Shown here: piece after piece, positions 34,275 through 44,183 of the stretch
How positions within the stretch are numbered: the stretch's first letter is position 1
How the letters are laid out: every line of letters starts with the position of its first letter
NCBI GenBank assembly: GCA_021323865.1
Contig: JAJPKF010000023.1
Span: forward strand, 62,001-126,000
Direction of reading: 5' to 3'
DNA: 64,000 nt
DNA from: Pseudomonadota bacterium
Lineage (GTDB): Bacteria > Chloroflexota > UBA5177 > JAJPKF01
The notes under the pieces: model-generated
The model's input: the letters and a program-made list of their open reading frames with translations, nothing else
What the model was told of the DNA's origin: nothing
The model's database searches: none
Position numbers and translations under genes: made by a program

Positions 34275-34760
34275 ATGGCGCAGATCATAGCCCGGCACCG
34301 GACTCCAAACCTCGGGACGATCACGAGGGCAAGGTCCCGGCAGACGAGACGCTTGCGGCTGGGGGTCGTGCCGAGATTCAATCCCATCGCTTGGGCACTT
34401 GGCTATCCGGTTGCGCTGGCCACAGTGCTGATCAGCGTGGCCGCCTTGACCTATCTGCTCCAGGTGAATGAGGCGTCGTGGCTACAGTTTGATCTCAACA
34501 ATGCCTCCGTGCAGCAAAGTCAGCTCAACGCGACCAATGCCTTGCTGCTCGTCCAGAAGGATCGCTTGCTTGCCGAGCAACGCATCGATACCATCGCCAC
34601 GACGAAACTCAAGATGCAGCATCCATCGCTCGACACCGCTCTCTGGCTTCAGGTCACGATACGGCAGCGGCCACCTACGGTCCCGCGGGAGCCGGTCGTG
34701 AGGACGGGACCACTCGTCTGGATGAGACACGCCGTATCGGTGATCGAGAACAGCCTATGA
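34275..34760 (+). CDS. ftsL: FtsL-like division protein
   Basis: 161 residues: a basic cytoplasmic N-tail (about 1-40), one membrane helix (ALGYPVALATVLISVAALTY), then a coiled-coil-like region rich in Gln/Leu/Asn (SVQQSQLNATNALLLVQKDR). The position between rsmH and ftsI identifies it, since FtsL sequences are poorly conserved. It would recruit or activate FtsW-FtsI with the DivIC/FtsB partner. It starts two bases after the rsmH stop, and its stop overlaps ftsI by 4 bp. Confidence 0.8.
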   Translation: MAQIIARHRTPNLGTITRARSRQTRRLRLGVVPRFNPIAWALGYPVALATVLISVAALTYLLQVNEASWLQFDLNNASVQQSQLNATNALLLVQKDRLLAEQRIDTIATTKLKMQHPSLDTALWLQVTIRQRPPTVPREPVVRTGPLVWMRHAVSVIENSL

Positions 34761-36631
34761 GTCAGGCGCCTCGGGGAGCGCGACGCCAGAGCCGGCGGTC
34801 GCGGCCGCCACGGAAACAACAAGAACCAGGACGGACGACCACTCTTCAGCTCCATCCTTGGCGCCTCACGGTCATCGGCATTATCGTCGCTGCCGTCGCG
34901 GCCGCCCTGGGCTTCAGGCTCGCCTTGTATCAGGTGGTGGATCAGCACCGCCTTGTTGCCCTGGCCATGTCGGAACGATCGACCGCCGGCAGCATCCCCC
35001 CGTCCAGGGGACTGATATACGACGATGTGGGTAACCCACTCGCCATCAACGACGAGGTCTACGACGTCTACGCTTCTCCAAACCAGATCACGCAGCCCGT
35101 GGCGGAGGCGAGAGCGCTCGCGCCACTCCTGAACACCGCTGCGACCCGCATCCTGGGTCTGCTGCAGAGTCGGCTCGTGTACCCACGCCTGGCCAAGGGG
35201 ATCTCACAGAACGCTGCGGACAAGATTCAACATCTCGGTCTGCTTGGAATCAGCCTCCAGCCTTCCCCCAACCGGGTGTATCCAGAAGGCAGCCTTGCGT
35301 CCCAGGTTCTCGGTTTCGTCGATGCCAATGGCGGCCAGTACGGCCTGGAACAGCAGTACAACCGAATACTGTCCGGAAAGGCCTCTATCGGCGCCGTTCG
35401 CCGGCTCGTCCGGGCCGAGGGCGATGTATGGCGCGGAACCGTTGCCGGTTCGCAGCCCCAGGGGCTGCAAGCCGGTGGTACGTTGCACCTTTCTCTGGAC
35501 ACCTACATGCAGGATGTGGCCGAGCAGGATGTCCGACGGTTCGTCCGGTACCACCAAGCAGCGAGCGGTACCGTCATCATCAGCAATCCACGCACGGGTC
35601 GGATAGTAGCGATGGCCAACTATCCGTGGTTCAACCCGAACCGCTTCGCGGCATCACCGGCTCGGAATTGGACGAATCCTGCTATCTTCGACACCTACGA
35701 GCCGGGCTCGACGTTCAAGATCGTGACCATGGCGGCCGGCCTTAACGAGCATGTCATTACGCCAAAAACCACCATCTTCGATCCGGGCTATGCCGTCTAT
35801 CCCTGCATCACCGTCCAGAACTGGAACGTTGGAACATCGAACGGACGCGAGACAATGACCCAGGTGCTCCAACACTCGGCCAACGTGGGCGCCGCGTACG
35901 TGGCAAACCTGCTCGGCGCCCGACGCTTCTATCCCTACGTTCGCGCCTTTGGGGTAGGCGCGCCGACCGGCATCGACCTGGCGGGAGAGGCATCCGGATC
36001 CGTTCCCTTGCCAGGCGTCCCTGGGAGCAACTGGACGTGCCCGAATCTGTATACGAACGCCTACGGGCAATCGGTCACGGTCACCCCATTGCAACTGCTG
36101 AACGCCGCCAACGCGGTGGCCAACGGCGGCTGGTTGATGCGCCCCGAAGTCGTGACGCGCATTGACTACGCTGGGACAACCGTGTACCGGCCGCCGCATC
36201 GGATCCGCCGGGTCATCTCCTGGGCATCTGCTCGCACGCTGACGCGCATGCTGGTCCAGTCGGCTCTTGGCCCACCCGGACAGTATGGAGAGGCATCCTG
36301 CGCCCTCGTGCCCGGATACCAGGTGGCCGCGAAAACGGGAACGGCGAATCTCGTCTCTCCCAAGGGGCGCCAGGGCTATCTCTTGGGCCCCGGATCGACC
36401 ATCGCCAGCACGGTTGGGTTCGCTCCCGCTTTTCGACCTCGATTCTCGGTACTTGCGGTGATCCGCCAGCCTCGCTACCCGTGGCCGGATGGGCAGTGGG
36501 GTTCGGAGGTGGCTGCTCCGCTCGTCCATGATCTGCTGCAGTCACTCTTCCTGCGCTACCACATTCCTCCGGCCGGCCCTCCGGGGCGAGTTCTCGAATC
36601 GCAGAAGGCATTCGGAGGATGCACATTTTGA
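34757..36631 (+). CDS. ftsI: Division-specific transpeptidase (class B penicillin-binding protein)
   Basis: 624 residues: a basic N-terminus, one membrane helix (about 35-60), a dimerisation/pedestal domain, and the transpeptidase domain. The catalytic motifs are S318-TFK (EPGSTFKIVTMA), SAN (QHSANVGAAYVANLL) and KTGT (VAAKTGTANLVSP). It crosslinks septal peptidoglycan with FtsW. The domain order and the position in the dcw cluster fix the assignment. No C-terminal PASTA repeats are visible. It overlaps ftsL by 4 bp and murF by 13 bp. Confidence 0.96.
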   Translation: MSQAPRGARRQSRRSRPPRKQQEPGRTTTLQLHPWRLTVIGIIVAAVAAALGFRLALYQVVDQHRLVALAMSERSTAGSIPPSRGLIYDDVGNPLAINDEVYDVYASPNQITQPVAEARALAPLLNTAATRILGLLQSRLVYPRLAKGISQNAADKIQHLGLLGISLQPSPNRVYPEGSLASQVLGFVDANGGQYGLEQQYNRILSGKASIGAVRRLVRAEGDVWRGTVAGSQPQGLQAGGTLHLSLDTYMQDVAEQDVRRFVRYHQAASGTVIISNPRTGRIVAMANYPWFNPNRFAASPARNWTNPAIFDTYEPGSTFKIVTMAAGLNEHVITPKTTIFDPGYAVYPCITVQNWNVGTSNGRETMTQVLQHSANVGAAYVANLLGARRFYPYVRAFGVGAPTGIDLAGEASGSVPLPGVPGSNWTCPNLYTNAYGQSVTVTPLQLLNAANAVANGGWLMRPEVVTRIDYAGTTVYRPPHRIRRVISWASARTLTRMLVQSALGPPGQYGEASCALVPGYQVAAKTGTANLVSPKGRQGYLLGPGSTIASTVGFAPAFRPRFSVLAVIRQPRYPWPDGQWGSEVAAPLVHDLLQSLFLRYHIPPAGPPGRVLESQKAFGGCTF

Positions 36632-38034
36632 GGATCGCGGATGTGATCCGCGGAGTGCCGGCCCGCGTGCTCACCACGACCGCCCGAGGAGCGACCGAAG
36701 GTGTGTTGTCCCCACAGACGCTGGAGCGGCAAGTCCTCGGCTTCACTGTCGACTCTCGGCACGTCTCAGATGACCAGATCTTCGTCGCGCTCCCGGGGCA
36801 AACCCACGATGGCCACGAGTTCTTGGGACAAGCCTTCAAAGCCGGGGCCTTGGGAGCCCTGGTATCCAGGATTCCCCAGCAGCCGCTTCCGGCAAATCGT
36901 CTTCTCTTCCTGGTTGCGGACACGCTTCAAGCACTTCAGACGCTCGCGTCAGCTTGGCGGGCCTCGCATTCCGTCACGGTGGTGGGGGTGACGGGCAGCG
37001 TCGGCAAGACGACCGTCAAGGAAGCGATTGCCCATGCGCTCGGTTCCTTGGGGGAAACCTCGATATTGAAGTCTGAGGCCAATCTGAACACCGAGATCGG
37101 CCTGCCCTTGGAGCTACTGCGGCTGGACGGACGGCATCGAGTCGCAGTGCTCGAAATGGGCATGTACCAGCCGGGCGACATCGCCCTCCTGTCTGCGATC
37201 GCCAAACCGCAGATTGGGGTCGTCACCAACGTGCAATCGAATCACCTCGAACGCACCGGCTCCATCGAGAGAACCGCCCGAGGCAAGTCTGAGCTTGTTC
37301 AGGCACTGCCGCCTGACGGATTGGCTGTTCTCAATGGGGACGACCCTCTTGTGCAACCGATGCGGTACGCCTCCTCGGCCCGAACGACATTCTATGGAAC
37401 CACTCTGCGTTTCGATTTCGTGGCCCTGGAGACCGTTGGCCGCGGACGCCATGGTTTCGCCACCCGCATCGTCCATGGTGGTAGAGGACTGGCCGTTGAC
37501 TGTCCAACGCCGGGGACACACAACGCGTTGAACCTGCTTCCGGCCGCCGCGGTCGCTCATCACTTGGGCATTCCTTGGACCGACATCGGCGGGGCGCTCT
37601 CGACCTTCCGGATGGAAAGCCGTGCGCGGTTCCTTCCAGGCCCAAAGGGCAGCTCGATCCTCGACGATCGCTACAACGCCTCGCCGGCGTCCATGATCGC
37701 CGCACTCCAGCTCTTGTCGGAAGAACCGGGGCGGCATCTGGCGCTGTTGGGAGAAATGCTGGAGCTGGGACAGGCCGAGGAAACCGAGCATCGAAGAGTG
37801 GGAAGGGCTGCCGCGGCTACCGACTTACTCATCCTGATTGGTGCCCGCACTCGGTGGATCGCCGACGAAGCTGTTGAGCGGGGATTGCCCCAAGAGCGGG
37901 TCTTGGTCGCTCGCGATAATGAGCAGGCCGCTGCCCTTGCCCGCGATTTCCTTGGGCCGGGAGACACCCTGCTGGTGAAGGGCTCCCGCGGCTTGCGTCT
38001 GGAAGAGGTCGTTGGTGCTCTGGCAAGTGCTTGA
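36619..38034 (+). CDS. murF: UDP-MurNAc-tripeptide--D-Ala-D-Ala ligase
   Basis: 471 residues in the Mur ligase three-domain layout. ATP loop VGVTGSVGKTTVKEAIAHAL, substrate segment ILKSEANLNTEIGLPLELLR, and the MurF motif VLEMGMYQPGDIALLSAI. The end domain includes ILDDRYNASPASMIAAL. It adds D-Ala-D-Ala to the peptidoglycan precursor. It directly follows ftsI, where murE would usually stand. The sequence fits MurF and not MurE because DRYNASP-type and MGMY motifs are MurF marks. Confidence 0.96.
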   Translation: MHILRIADVIRGVPARVLTTTARGATEGVLSPQTLERQVLGFTVDSRHVSDDQIFVALPGQTHDGHEFLGQAFKAGALGALVSRIPQQPLPANRLLFLVADTLQALQTLASAWRASHSVTVVGVTGSVGKTTVKEAIAHALGSLGETSILKSEANLNTEIGLPLELLRLDGRHRVAVLEMGMYQPGDIALLSAIAKPQIGVVTNVQSNHLERTGSIERTARGKSELVQALPPDGLAVLNGDDPLVQPMRYASSARTTFYGTTLRFDFVALETVGRGRHGFATRIVHGGRGLAVDCPTPGTHNALNLLPAAAVAHHLGIPWTDIGGALSTFRMESRARFLPGPKGSSILDDRYNASPASMIAALQLLSEEPGRHLALLGEMLELGQAEETEHRRVGRAAAATDLLILIGARTRWIADEAVERGLPQERVLVARDNEQAAALARDFLGPGDTLLVKGSRGLRLEEVVGALASA

Positions 38035-38052
38035 TGGAACGGGGGAGATCAC

Positions 38053-39108
38053 ATGCACTTCATGACCACCCTCTCGCTCTTCCAACTTGCAGTTCGCGTC
38101 GTTCCCCGGCCGAATCCGCGCGTGGCGATTCCTCTGCTCACACCGATCGTTTCGGGTGTCGCGAGCTTCACCATCGCCATGTTCGCGGGACCCTACTTCA
38201 TCCGCTTCATTCGTTCGCGGAAGTGGGGCAAGCAGATCGCCGAAGAACTTCCGCACCACGTCGCCAAGGCGGGCACGCCCTCCATGGGCGGCTTGCTGTT
38301 CACGGGAACGGTGGTGGCGTTGACCGTCGCCTACAATCTCCGCGGTCGCCAATCCATGCTGCTGCCGCTGGTCACCATCGCCCTCTGCTCGGTTCTGGGC
38401 TGGATCGACGATCGTCTCACCACGGTCCGGATTGGCGGCGAAGGCATTCGGGCCCGTTTCAAGTTCAGCTGGCTGGTCCTCATTGCCATTGCAATCGTGA
38501 TCATCCTGCACATTCCCCATCTCACGGCCCCGAGGGCTCAGAACCTCGTCTACGTACCAGTGCGCGGTTTCGTCGCCATCGGTCTGCTGTACTGGCCGCT
38601 GGCGGTCCTGGCCATTGTGGGGACCGCCAATGCCGTGAATCTCACCGATGGGCTGGATGGCCTGGCCGCGGGCACCGGAGCTGTGGCGTTCGCGACCTTC
38701 GGGGCAATCGCTCTTCTGAGCAGCCCGCCGAAGCCGTTTCTCGCGACCTTCTGCTTCACCATGGTGGGAGCGTTGCTGGCCTTTCTCTGGTTCAATGTCT
38801 TTCCTGCCCGCATCATCATGGGCGACACCGGCTCACTTGCCTTGGGTGCCACCCTCGCCACGGTGGCCCTCATGTTGAACCAGGCCCTCGTGCTGCCCAT
38901 CGTGGGGTTCGTCTTTGTCATCGAGACCGTCTCCGTCATCGTCCAGGTGTCGTACTACCGGCTCACCGGTGGCAAACGCATCCTGCGAGGTTCCCCGCTT
39001 CACATCCACCTCGAGCTGATCGGCTGGCATGAGAACGAGGTGACACAGCGTTTCTGGATCGTCAGCATGCTTGCCGGGATGGCGGGGTTCGTCCTTGCCT
39101 TCAGCTAG
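38053..39108 (+). CDS. mraY: Phospho-MurNAc-pentapeptide translocase
   Basis: 351 residues with about ten membrane helices. Motifs: HHVAKAGTPSMGGLLF, GWIDDRLTT (conserved Asp pair loop), NAVNLTDGLDGLAAGTG, FPARIIMGDTGSLALGA, and the final-loop HIHLELIGWHE, which gives the HIHH-like histidine region. It transfers the precursor to undecaprenyl phosphate to form lipid I. GGGGAG precedes the ATG. Confidence 0.97.
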   Translation: MHFMTTLSLFQLAVRVVPRPNPRVAIPLLTPIVSGVASFTIAMFAGPYFIRFIRSRKWGKQIAEELPHHVAKAGTPSMGGLLFTGTVVALTVAYNLRGRQSMLLPLVTIALCSVLGWIDDRLTTVRIGGEGIRARFKFSWLVLIAIAIVIILHIPHLTAPRAQNLVYVPVRGFVAIGLLYWPLAVLAIVGTANAVNLTDGLDGLAAGTGAVAFATFGAIALLSSPPKPFLATFCFTMVGALLAFLWFNVFPARIIMGDTGSLALGATLATVALMLNQALVLPIVGFVFVIETVSVIVQVSYYRLTGGKRILRGSPLHIHLELIGWHENEVTQRFWIVSMLAGMAGFVLAFS

Positions 39109-39112
39109 CGTG

Positions 39113-40498
39113 ATGTCGGCTCCAACTATGGATACCCGTGACGAGTTCATCCAAGCCCACCCACGTGTGCTGGTGCTTGGGTACGCCCGTGAAGGAGCGT
39201 CGGTTGCCCGGTACCTCCAGAGACTCGGGGCGGAAGTGACGGCCGCGGACGCCCGCTTCGCGGCTTCCGGTCGTGAACCGACAGAGGGCACGCGACCAGT
39301 AGTGCTTTCACCGGAACGAGTCGAGCTGGTACGAAATGCCGACGTCCTGGTCGTGAGCCCCGGCATCCCGGACTCGAACCCGCTCCTCACCCAGGCCTTC
39401 AACCAAGGGGTGCCTGTTACGAACGCCACCCAGCTGTTTTTCGATCGGTGTCCCTGTCCGATCGTGGGCATCACGGGGACAAGCGGAAAGTCGACGACGA
39501 CTTCGCTCATTACCGCGATGCTCCAGGCCGATGGTCGTGATGCTCGGGCGGGAGGGAACATCGGTCTGCCCATGATCGACCTGCTCGACGAACTGACTCC
39601 CAATTCGGTCGCCGTGCTGGAGCTGAGCAGCTTCCAGCTTCAGCGACTTCATGCCAGCCCCCATGTCGCCGTCGTCACTAACTTGGCGCCGAATCATCTC
39701 GACCGGCATGGAACGCTCCAGGCCTACCAAGCAGCCAAAGCAAACATACTGCGCCGTCAAGGCGCCGGCGATATCGCCGTGCTGGGCTGGGAAAGCGAGC
39801 ATGTCCGAGCAATGGCGTCCGAAACTGCCGCTCGGATCGTGTGGTTTGGGGAAGACGCCCCAACACCGAGCGCCACGGCAGAGGCGGGCTGGATTCTCTT
39901 CAGCGACGAAGACGTTGAGCGGATCATGCCGGTGGAGGACCTGCGGCTCCGCGGGCGGCACAATGTGCAGAATGTCCTCGCGGCAGTTGCTGCCGCGCGT
40001 GCCCTGCACACCTCGACCTCAGCCATTCAGTCGGCCACTTCGGGGTTCCAGGGGTTGCCGCACCGACTGCAAGCAGTGGGCGAGATTTGTGGAGTTATCT
40101 TCATCGACGACTCCATTGCCACATCGCCGGACCGGGCCGCGGTCGCCCTGGACGCGGTCTCCTCACCGATCGTGCTCATCGCGGGCGGTCGCTCAAAGGG
40201 CTTGCCGTGGACTCCGCTCTCGATGAACTTGCGAACCAAGGCCAAAGCCGTCGTGCTGATTGGCGAGGCGGCGGACGAGATCCAGCGATGGCTACTGGAG
40301 GATAAGGCGCTTGGAGAACTGCATGTCCAGCGAGCCGATTCCATGCCGGCGGCAGTCCGCTCCGCGTTTGGCCTGGCCGAGCCGGGAGATACGGTTCTCT
40401 TGGCGCCCGCCTGTACCAGCTACGATATGTACTCGAATTTCGAGGAACGTGGAGACGCGTTCCGGGCAGCAGTGGAGGGAATGATCGATGGCGACTGA
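39113..40498 (+). CDS. murD: UDP-MurNAc-L-alanine--D-glutamate ligase
   Basis: About 461 residues from the ATG at 39113. An upstream in-frame start at 39071 lies inside mraY. N-terminal Rossmann domain VLVLGYAREGASVARYLQRL, ATP loop IVGITGTSGKSTTTSLITAM, MurD motif ELSSFQLQRL and FIDDSIATSPDRAAVAL. It adds D-Glu in the cytoplasm. Its end overlaps ftsW by 11 bp. Confidence 0.96.
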   Translation: MSAPTMDTRDEFIQAHPRVLVLGYAREGASVARYLQRLGAEVTAADARFAASGREPTEGTRPVVLSPERVELVRNADVLVVSPGIPDSNPLLTQAFNQGVPVTNATQLFFDRCPCPIVGITGTSGKSTTTSLITAMLQADGRDARAGGNIGLPMIDLLDELTPNSVAVLELSSFQLQRLHASPHVAVVTNLAPNHLDRHGTLQAYQAAKANILRRQGAGDIAVLGWESEHVRAMASETAARIVWFGEDAPTPSATAEAGWILFSDEDVERIMPVEDLRLRGRHNVQNVLAAVAAARALHTSTSAIQSATSGFQGLPHRLQAVGEICGVIFIDDSIATSPDRAAVALDAVSSPIVLIAGGRSKGLPWTPLSMNLRTKAKAVVLIGEAADEIQRWLLEDKALGELHVQRADSMPAAVRSAFGLAEPGDTVLLAPACTSYDMYSNFEERGDAFRAAVEGMIDGD

Positions 40499-41726
40499 AA
40501 CACGAGTGCTTACGCCGGCCCATGCGCTCCGACCACGGTTCGACGCGTGGCTGCTCGTGTCCGTGCTGGCTCTGGCGGGCATCGGCGTGATCATGGTGTA
40601 CTCCTCCAGCATTTCCGACGCCTTCCAGTACTACGGCAGCCCAACGTTCTTCCTGAAGCGGGAGCTGGTCTGGATGATTGCGGGACTGGGTGCGCTGGCC
40701 TTCGGAGCATGGCTCCCATACCGAAACTGGCTCAAATTCTCCGGAGTGTTTGCGGGAGTCAGCGTCCTGCTCCTCGGGGCGGTTCTGATTCCCCACATCG
40801 GCTCGTCTTCACACGGTGCTCAGCGATGGTTTCAGCTCGGCAGCTCCCTCTCCGTCGAACCCAGTGAGCTTGCAAAGATTGCTCTGATCCTCTACATGGC
40901 TCACTGGCTCAGCCGCAAGGGCGAGAAGATCCGCGACTTCTCGCGCTGCTCCATGCCCTTCGGAATCATGGTCGGCATCGTCTGTCTACTCATCCTCAAG
41001 CAGCCGGACATGGGAACTGCGATCGTCATCGTGCTGTCGATGCTGATCGTCTATTTCGTGGCCGGCGCCCGCCTCGATCATCTCTTCCTGGGGGCATCGG
41101 CAGCCTTTCTTCTCGCGCTGGTCGCTCTGAAGTTCGAAGCATACCGGGGCGCGCGGCTGGCCGCTTGGCTGGACCCGTGGAAGTACTCCCATGGCGCCGG
41201 ATATCACACCGTCCAGGCGCTCCTCGCCCTGGGCCTGGGTGGACTCACCGGTGTAGGCCTCGGGAACAGCCAGCAGAAATACTACCTTCCGGCACCCTAT
41301 ACCGACAGCATCTTTGCCGTGAGCGCGGAGGAGCTGGGTTTCCTCGGAGCAATAGCCATCATCGGGCTCTTCGTTCTGTTCGCCTATCGCGGCTTCCGCG
41401 TGGCTCGATACGCGCCAGACGACTTCTCCCGGCTTCTCGCCGTCGGCATTACGGCGACGATCGTCATTCAAGCATTCATCAACGTGGCGGTCATCACTGC
41501 ATCGCTTCCCTTCACCGGTGTTCCCCTTCCTTTCATAAGCTTTGGGGGAAGCTCGCTGGTCATCTCGATGCTGGCAGTTGGGATTCTGCTCAACATTTCC
41601 AGCCATGATCCCCAGCGGCGCCTCGCGGCCACCGAATCCGACACGGAAGCAGCCCCAGAGCATGAAGCTGGTAATAACGGGCGGCAAGACGGGAGGGCAC
41701 GTCGTTCCCGCTCTCGCGGTCATTGA
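40488..41726 (+). CDS. ftsW: SEDS peptidoglycan glycosyltransferase FtsW
   Basis: 412 residues, ten predicted membrane helices. SEDS family marks: VYSSSISDAFQYYGSPTFFL, QLGSSLSVEPSELAKIALIL, LLILKQPDMGTAIVIVLSML, GVGLGNSQQKYYLPAPYTDSI and the final LPFTGVPLPFISFGGSSLV. It polymerises septal glycan from lipid II with FtsI. The C-terminal 30 residues, which are polar and Arg-rich, overlap the beginning of murG by 65 bp. Confidence 0.96.
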   Translation: MATETRVLTPAHALRPRFDAWLLVSVLALAGIGVIMVYSSSISDAFQYYGSPTFFLKRELVWMIAGLGALAFGAWLPYRNWLKFSGVFAGVSVLLLGAVLIPHIGSSSHGAQRWFQLGSSLSVEPSELAKIALILYMAHWLSRKGEKIRDFSRCSMPFGIMVGIVCLLILKQPDMGTAIVIVLSMLIVYFVAGARLDHLFLGASAAFLLALVALKFEAYRGARLAAWLDPWKYSHGAGYHTVQALLALGLGGLTGVGLGNSQQKYYLPAPYTDSIFAVSAEELGFLGAIAIIGLFVLFAYRGFRVARYAPDDFSRLLAVGITATIVIQAFINVAVITASLPFTGVPLPFISFGGSSLVISMLAVGILLNISSHDPQRRLAATESDTEAAPEHEAGNNGRQDGRARRSRSRGH

Positions 41727-42786
41727 ATCGCTCTGCCACGATCGGCAGCCGCCGCGATCGATTCCGCTTGTTCCGGATGACCTGCTGTATATCGGAGTGC
41801 GTGGGGGCATAGAGACCAGACTGGTGCCTCCGACCGGCGTACGTCTGGTTCAGATGCGCATCAGAACCCCGAGCGGGCTCTTCGGCACGCCGATCGCCGT
41901 GTGCCAAGTCATTGCCGCAACCATGTCTCTCGTTGTCCGCTTTCGTGGTCGCCACCGGCCGGACGCCATCTTTTCAACCGGTGGATTCGTCAGTCTGCCC
42001 GGCACGCTGGCTGGCTGGCTTCGGCGGGTCCCCGTGGTGGTCTTTCTTCCCGACGCCAAACCGGGCAAAGCTGTGCGACTGGCCGTCCGATGCGCGAGGA
42101 TCGTCTGCCTGTCCACTTCCGATGCAGCCAAGTACCTTCCCTCCACCCGTACGAAAGTCACGGGTTACCCGGTCCGGAGGGCCTTTCTGACGCCCAAGAA
42201 CGAAGAGGCGAACCTTCGACCAACTGACCATGCGGACGAGAGGCAGATTCTGGTCATGGGCGGGAGTCTGGGGTCACGCTCCATCAACGATGCATTGATG
42301 GCAGGACTCACCCAGCTCTTACCTGAGGTCCGCGTCCTTCACATTTGCGGCGCTCGACACCTTCAAGATCTGGAGGTGTTTCGCGGCAACCTCCCTCAGG
42401 GGCTGGTCGAGCGGTATGAAATCCGCTCCTTCCTGGATGAGAGGGAATTGGCGGCGGCCATGCGGGGGAGCACGCTGGCAGTGACCAGAGCGGGTGCGTC
42501 GATTCTCGGGGAGCTCACGGTGACTCGGCTCCCGGCCATCATCATTCCCCTTCCCGCTGTGCATGTGCACCAACAGGCCAACGCCGATGTGCTCCATCGA
42601 CGCGGCGCCTGCGTCCTCATGGCTGACCAGGACCTATCAGGAGGTGGGCTCGTCACGGGCATTCTGGAGTTGCTGGCGAACGGGGATCGATTGCAGCTGA
42701 TGCGCTCCCGCCTGGCCGAGCTGGCGCGTCCGGAGGCCGCGGATCTGCTCGCCGACACGGTTCTCGAGGCGGCAGCCTCGGCATGA
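41662..42786 (+). CDS. murG: UDP-GlcNAc:lipid I N-acetylglucosaminyltransferase
   Basis: About 374 residues from the ATG at 41662 (MKLVITGGKTGGHVVPALAV), the typical MurG N-terminus with the GGTGGH-type loop as GGKTGGH. A longer frame from 41542 lies in ftsW and gives an atypical leader. Further marks: IFSTGGFVSLPGTLAGWL, VMGGSLGSRSINDALMAGL, and the acceptor region AGASILGELTVTRLPAIIIP. It makes lipid II at the membrane's cytosolic side. It overlaps murC by 4 bp. Confidence 0.94.
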   Translation: MKLVITGGKTGGHVVPALAVIESLCHDRQPPRSIPLVPDDLLYIGVRGGIETRLVPPTGVRLVQMRIRTPSGLFGTPIAVCQVIAATMSLVVRFRGRHRPDAIFSTGGFVSLPGTLAGWLRRVPVVVFLPDAKPGKAVRLAVRCARIVCLSTSDAAKYLPSTRTKVTGYPVRRAFLTPKNEEANLRPTDHADERQILVMGGSLGSRSINDALMAGLTQLLPEVRVLHICGARHLQDLEVFRGNLPQGLVERYEIRSFLDERELAAAMRGSTLAVTRAGASILGELTVTRLPAIIIPLPAVHVHQQANADVLHRRGACVLMADQDLSGGGLVTGILELLANGDRLQLMRSRLAELARPEAADLLADTVLEAAASA

Positions 42787-44183
42787 CGGAAGACGACCTG
42801 GATCTTGCCAAAGTCTCATCGGTTCATCTGGTGGGGATCGGCGGGATAGGCATGATGGCTCTGGCGCAGTACTTCCACGGCAAGGGCGTTCGCGTCTCCG
42901 GCAGTGATGCCCATGCGAGCGCCAACGTTCATCGCCTGGGCCAGCTGGGTATTCCCGTCTCACTCGGTCACTCTAGGGAAAACGGGCGCCAAGCAGACCT
43001 CATCGTGATCTCATCCGCAGTCGCAGCATCCAATCCCGAGGTCGAAGCGGCAATTGAACGGGGCCAACGGATCGTCAAGCGCGCACGAGTCTTGGGCGCC
43101 ATAGCGAGCACCGGACCCACGATCGCCATCTCGGGCACACACGGCAAGACCACGACAACCGCCCTGTGTGCGCATCTCCTGCAGCGCACCGGTACCGATG
43201 TATCCCTCCTGGGTGGCGGTGTGGCCCTGACAACGGAGGCAACCGAGGGGCCGGGTCATGCCGGCTCCTCACCCATTACCGTTGTCGAGGCAGATGAGTA
43301 CGATCGCACCTTCCTTGCGCTGCACCCGACCATCGCTGTGTTGACCAGTCTCGACTACGACCACCCGGATTGCTATCCGACGATCGGCGACCTGGAGGAC
43401 GCTTTCGCTGTATTTCTCTCCCAGAGCGAGCGGATCCTTGTCGCCGGAGAAAGCGCCCGTGCAACCGAGGTCGCGGCCAGAACATCCTGGTCGGCTTGCC
43501 GGACGTACGGGATCGGATCACGCTGGCACTGGAGCGCAACAGATATGAAGTCTACGGCAACTGGAACAACCTTCACGGTAGCGACTCAGGGCCAGGCATT
43601 CCCCGTGCACACCCGTCTCTCTGGAGCTCACAACGTACGAAACAGCCTGGCGGCAATCGCGGCCGTCAGCGAGCTGACAGGTCAGGACCCCTCAGCATTC
43701 CGTGAGGCGTTCACCTCGTTCCTCGGAGTCGAGCGGCGCTTGCAGCTATGGGGCCAGGTCGGCGGGGTGAAGGTGTTCGACGACTATGCTCACCATCCTG
43801 CTGAGATCGACGCCGCTCTGGCCTCGCTCAAGGACGGCAAGCGGGAGGTGATTGTGATCTTCCAGCCGCACACCTTCAGCCGTACCCATTCACTCCTGGA
43901 TGACTTCGCGCGGGCACTCTCCAAGGCTGATGCCGTGGCGCTTCTCGACGTGTATGGCGCTCGAGAAGTGGGAACCGGAGACGCCATCGTTCAGGAGCTG
44001 AGCAACAGGATCGAGCACTCGGGAGGCAGGTCGGAGCTCTTCCCCCAACGAGTGGACGCGGTTCACTTTTCCGTTGAGACCGCCCGTCCAGGAAGCGTTA
44101 TCGTCACCATGGGGGCGGGAGATGTTGGCGAGCTGGCACCAAAGATCGTCAGCCGGCTCCAGGAAGTGAGGGTCGTTGGCTAA
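42783..44183 (+). CDS. murC: UDP-N-acetylmuramate--L-alanine ligase
   Basis: 466 residues. VHLVGIGGIGMMALAQYF is the UDP-binding start, ATP loop ISGTHGKTTTTALCAHLL, then VEADEYDRTFLALHPTIAVL, TSLDYDHPDCY and FDDYAHHPAEIDAAL. It starts the peptide stem on UDP-MurNAc. The ATG overlaps the murG stop, and the 3' end overlaps the murB TTG start. Confidence 0.97.
   Translation: MTEDDLDLAKVSSVHLVGIGGIGMMALAQYFHGKGVRVSGSDAHASANVHRLGQLGIPVSLGHSRENGRQADLIVISSAVAASNPEVEAAIERGQRIVKRARVLGAIASTGPTIAISGTHGKTTTTALCAHLLQRTGTDVSLLGGGVALTTEATEGPGHAGSSPITVVEADEYDRTFLALHPTIAVLTSLDYDHPDCYPTIGDLEDAFAVFLSQSERILVAGESARATEVAARTSWSACRTYGIGSRWHWSATDMKSTATGTTFTVATQGQAFPVHTRLSGAHNVRNSLAAIAAVSELTGQDPSAFREAFTSFLGVERRLQLWGQVGGVKVFDDYAHHPAEIDAALASLKDGKREVIVIFQPHTFSRTHSLLDDFARALSKADAVALLDVYGAREVGTGDAIVQELSNRIEHSGGRSELFPQRVDAVHFSVETARPGSVIVTMGAGDVGELAPKIVSRLQEVRVVG

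Noticed and set aside
41542-41661. N-terminal extension of murG
   Set aside because: It lies in the end of ftsW, and the conserved MurG start MKLVITGG is at 41662.
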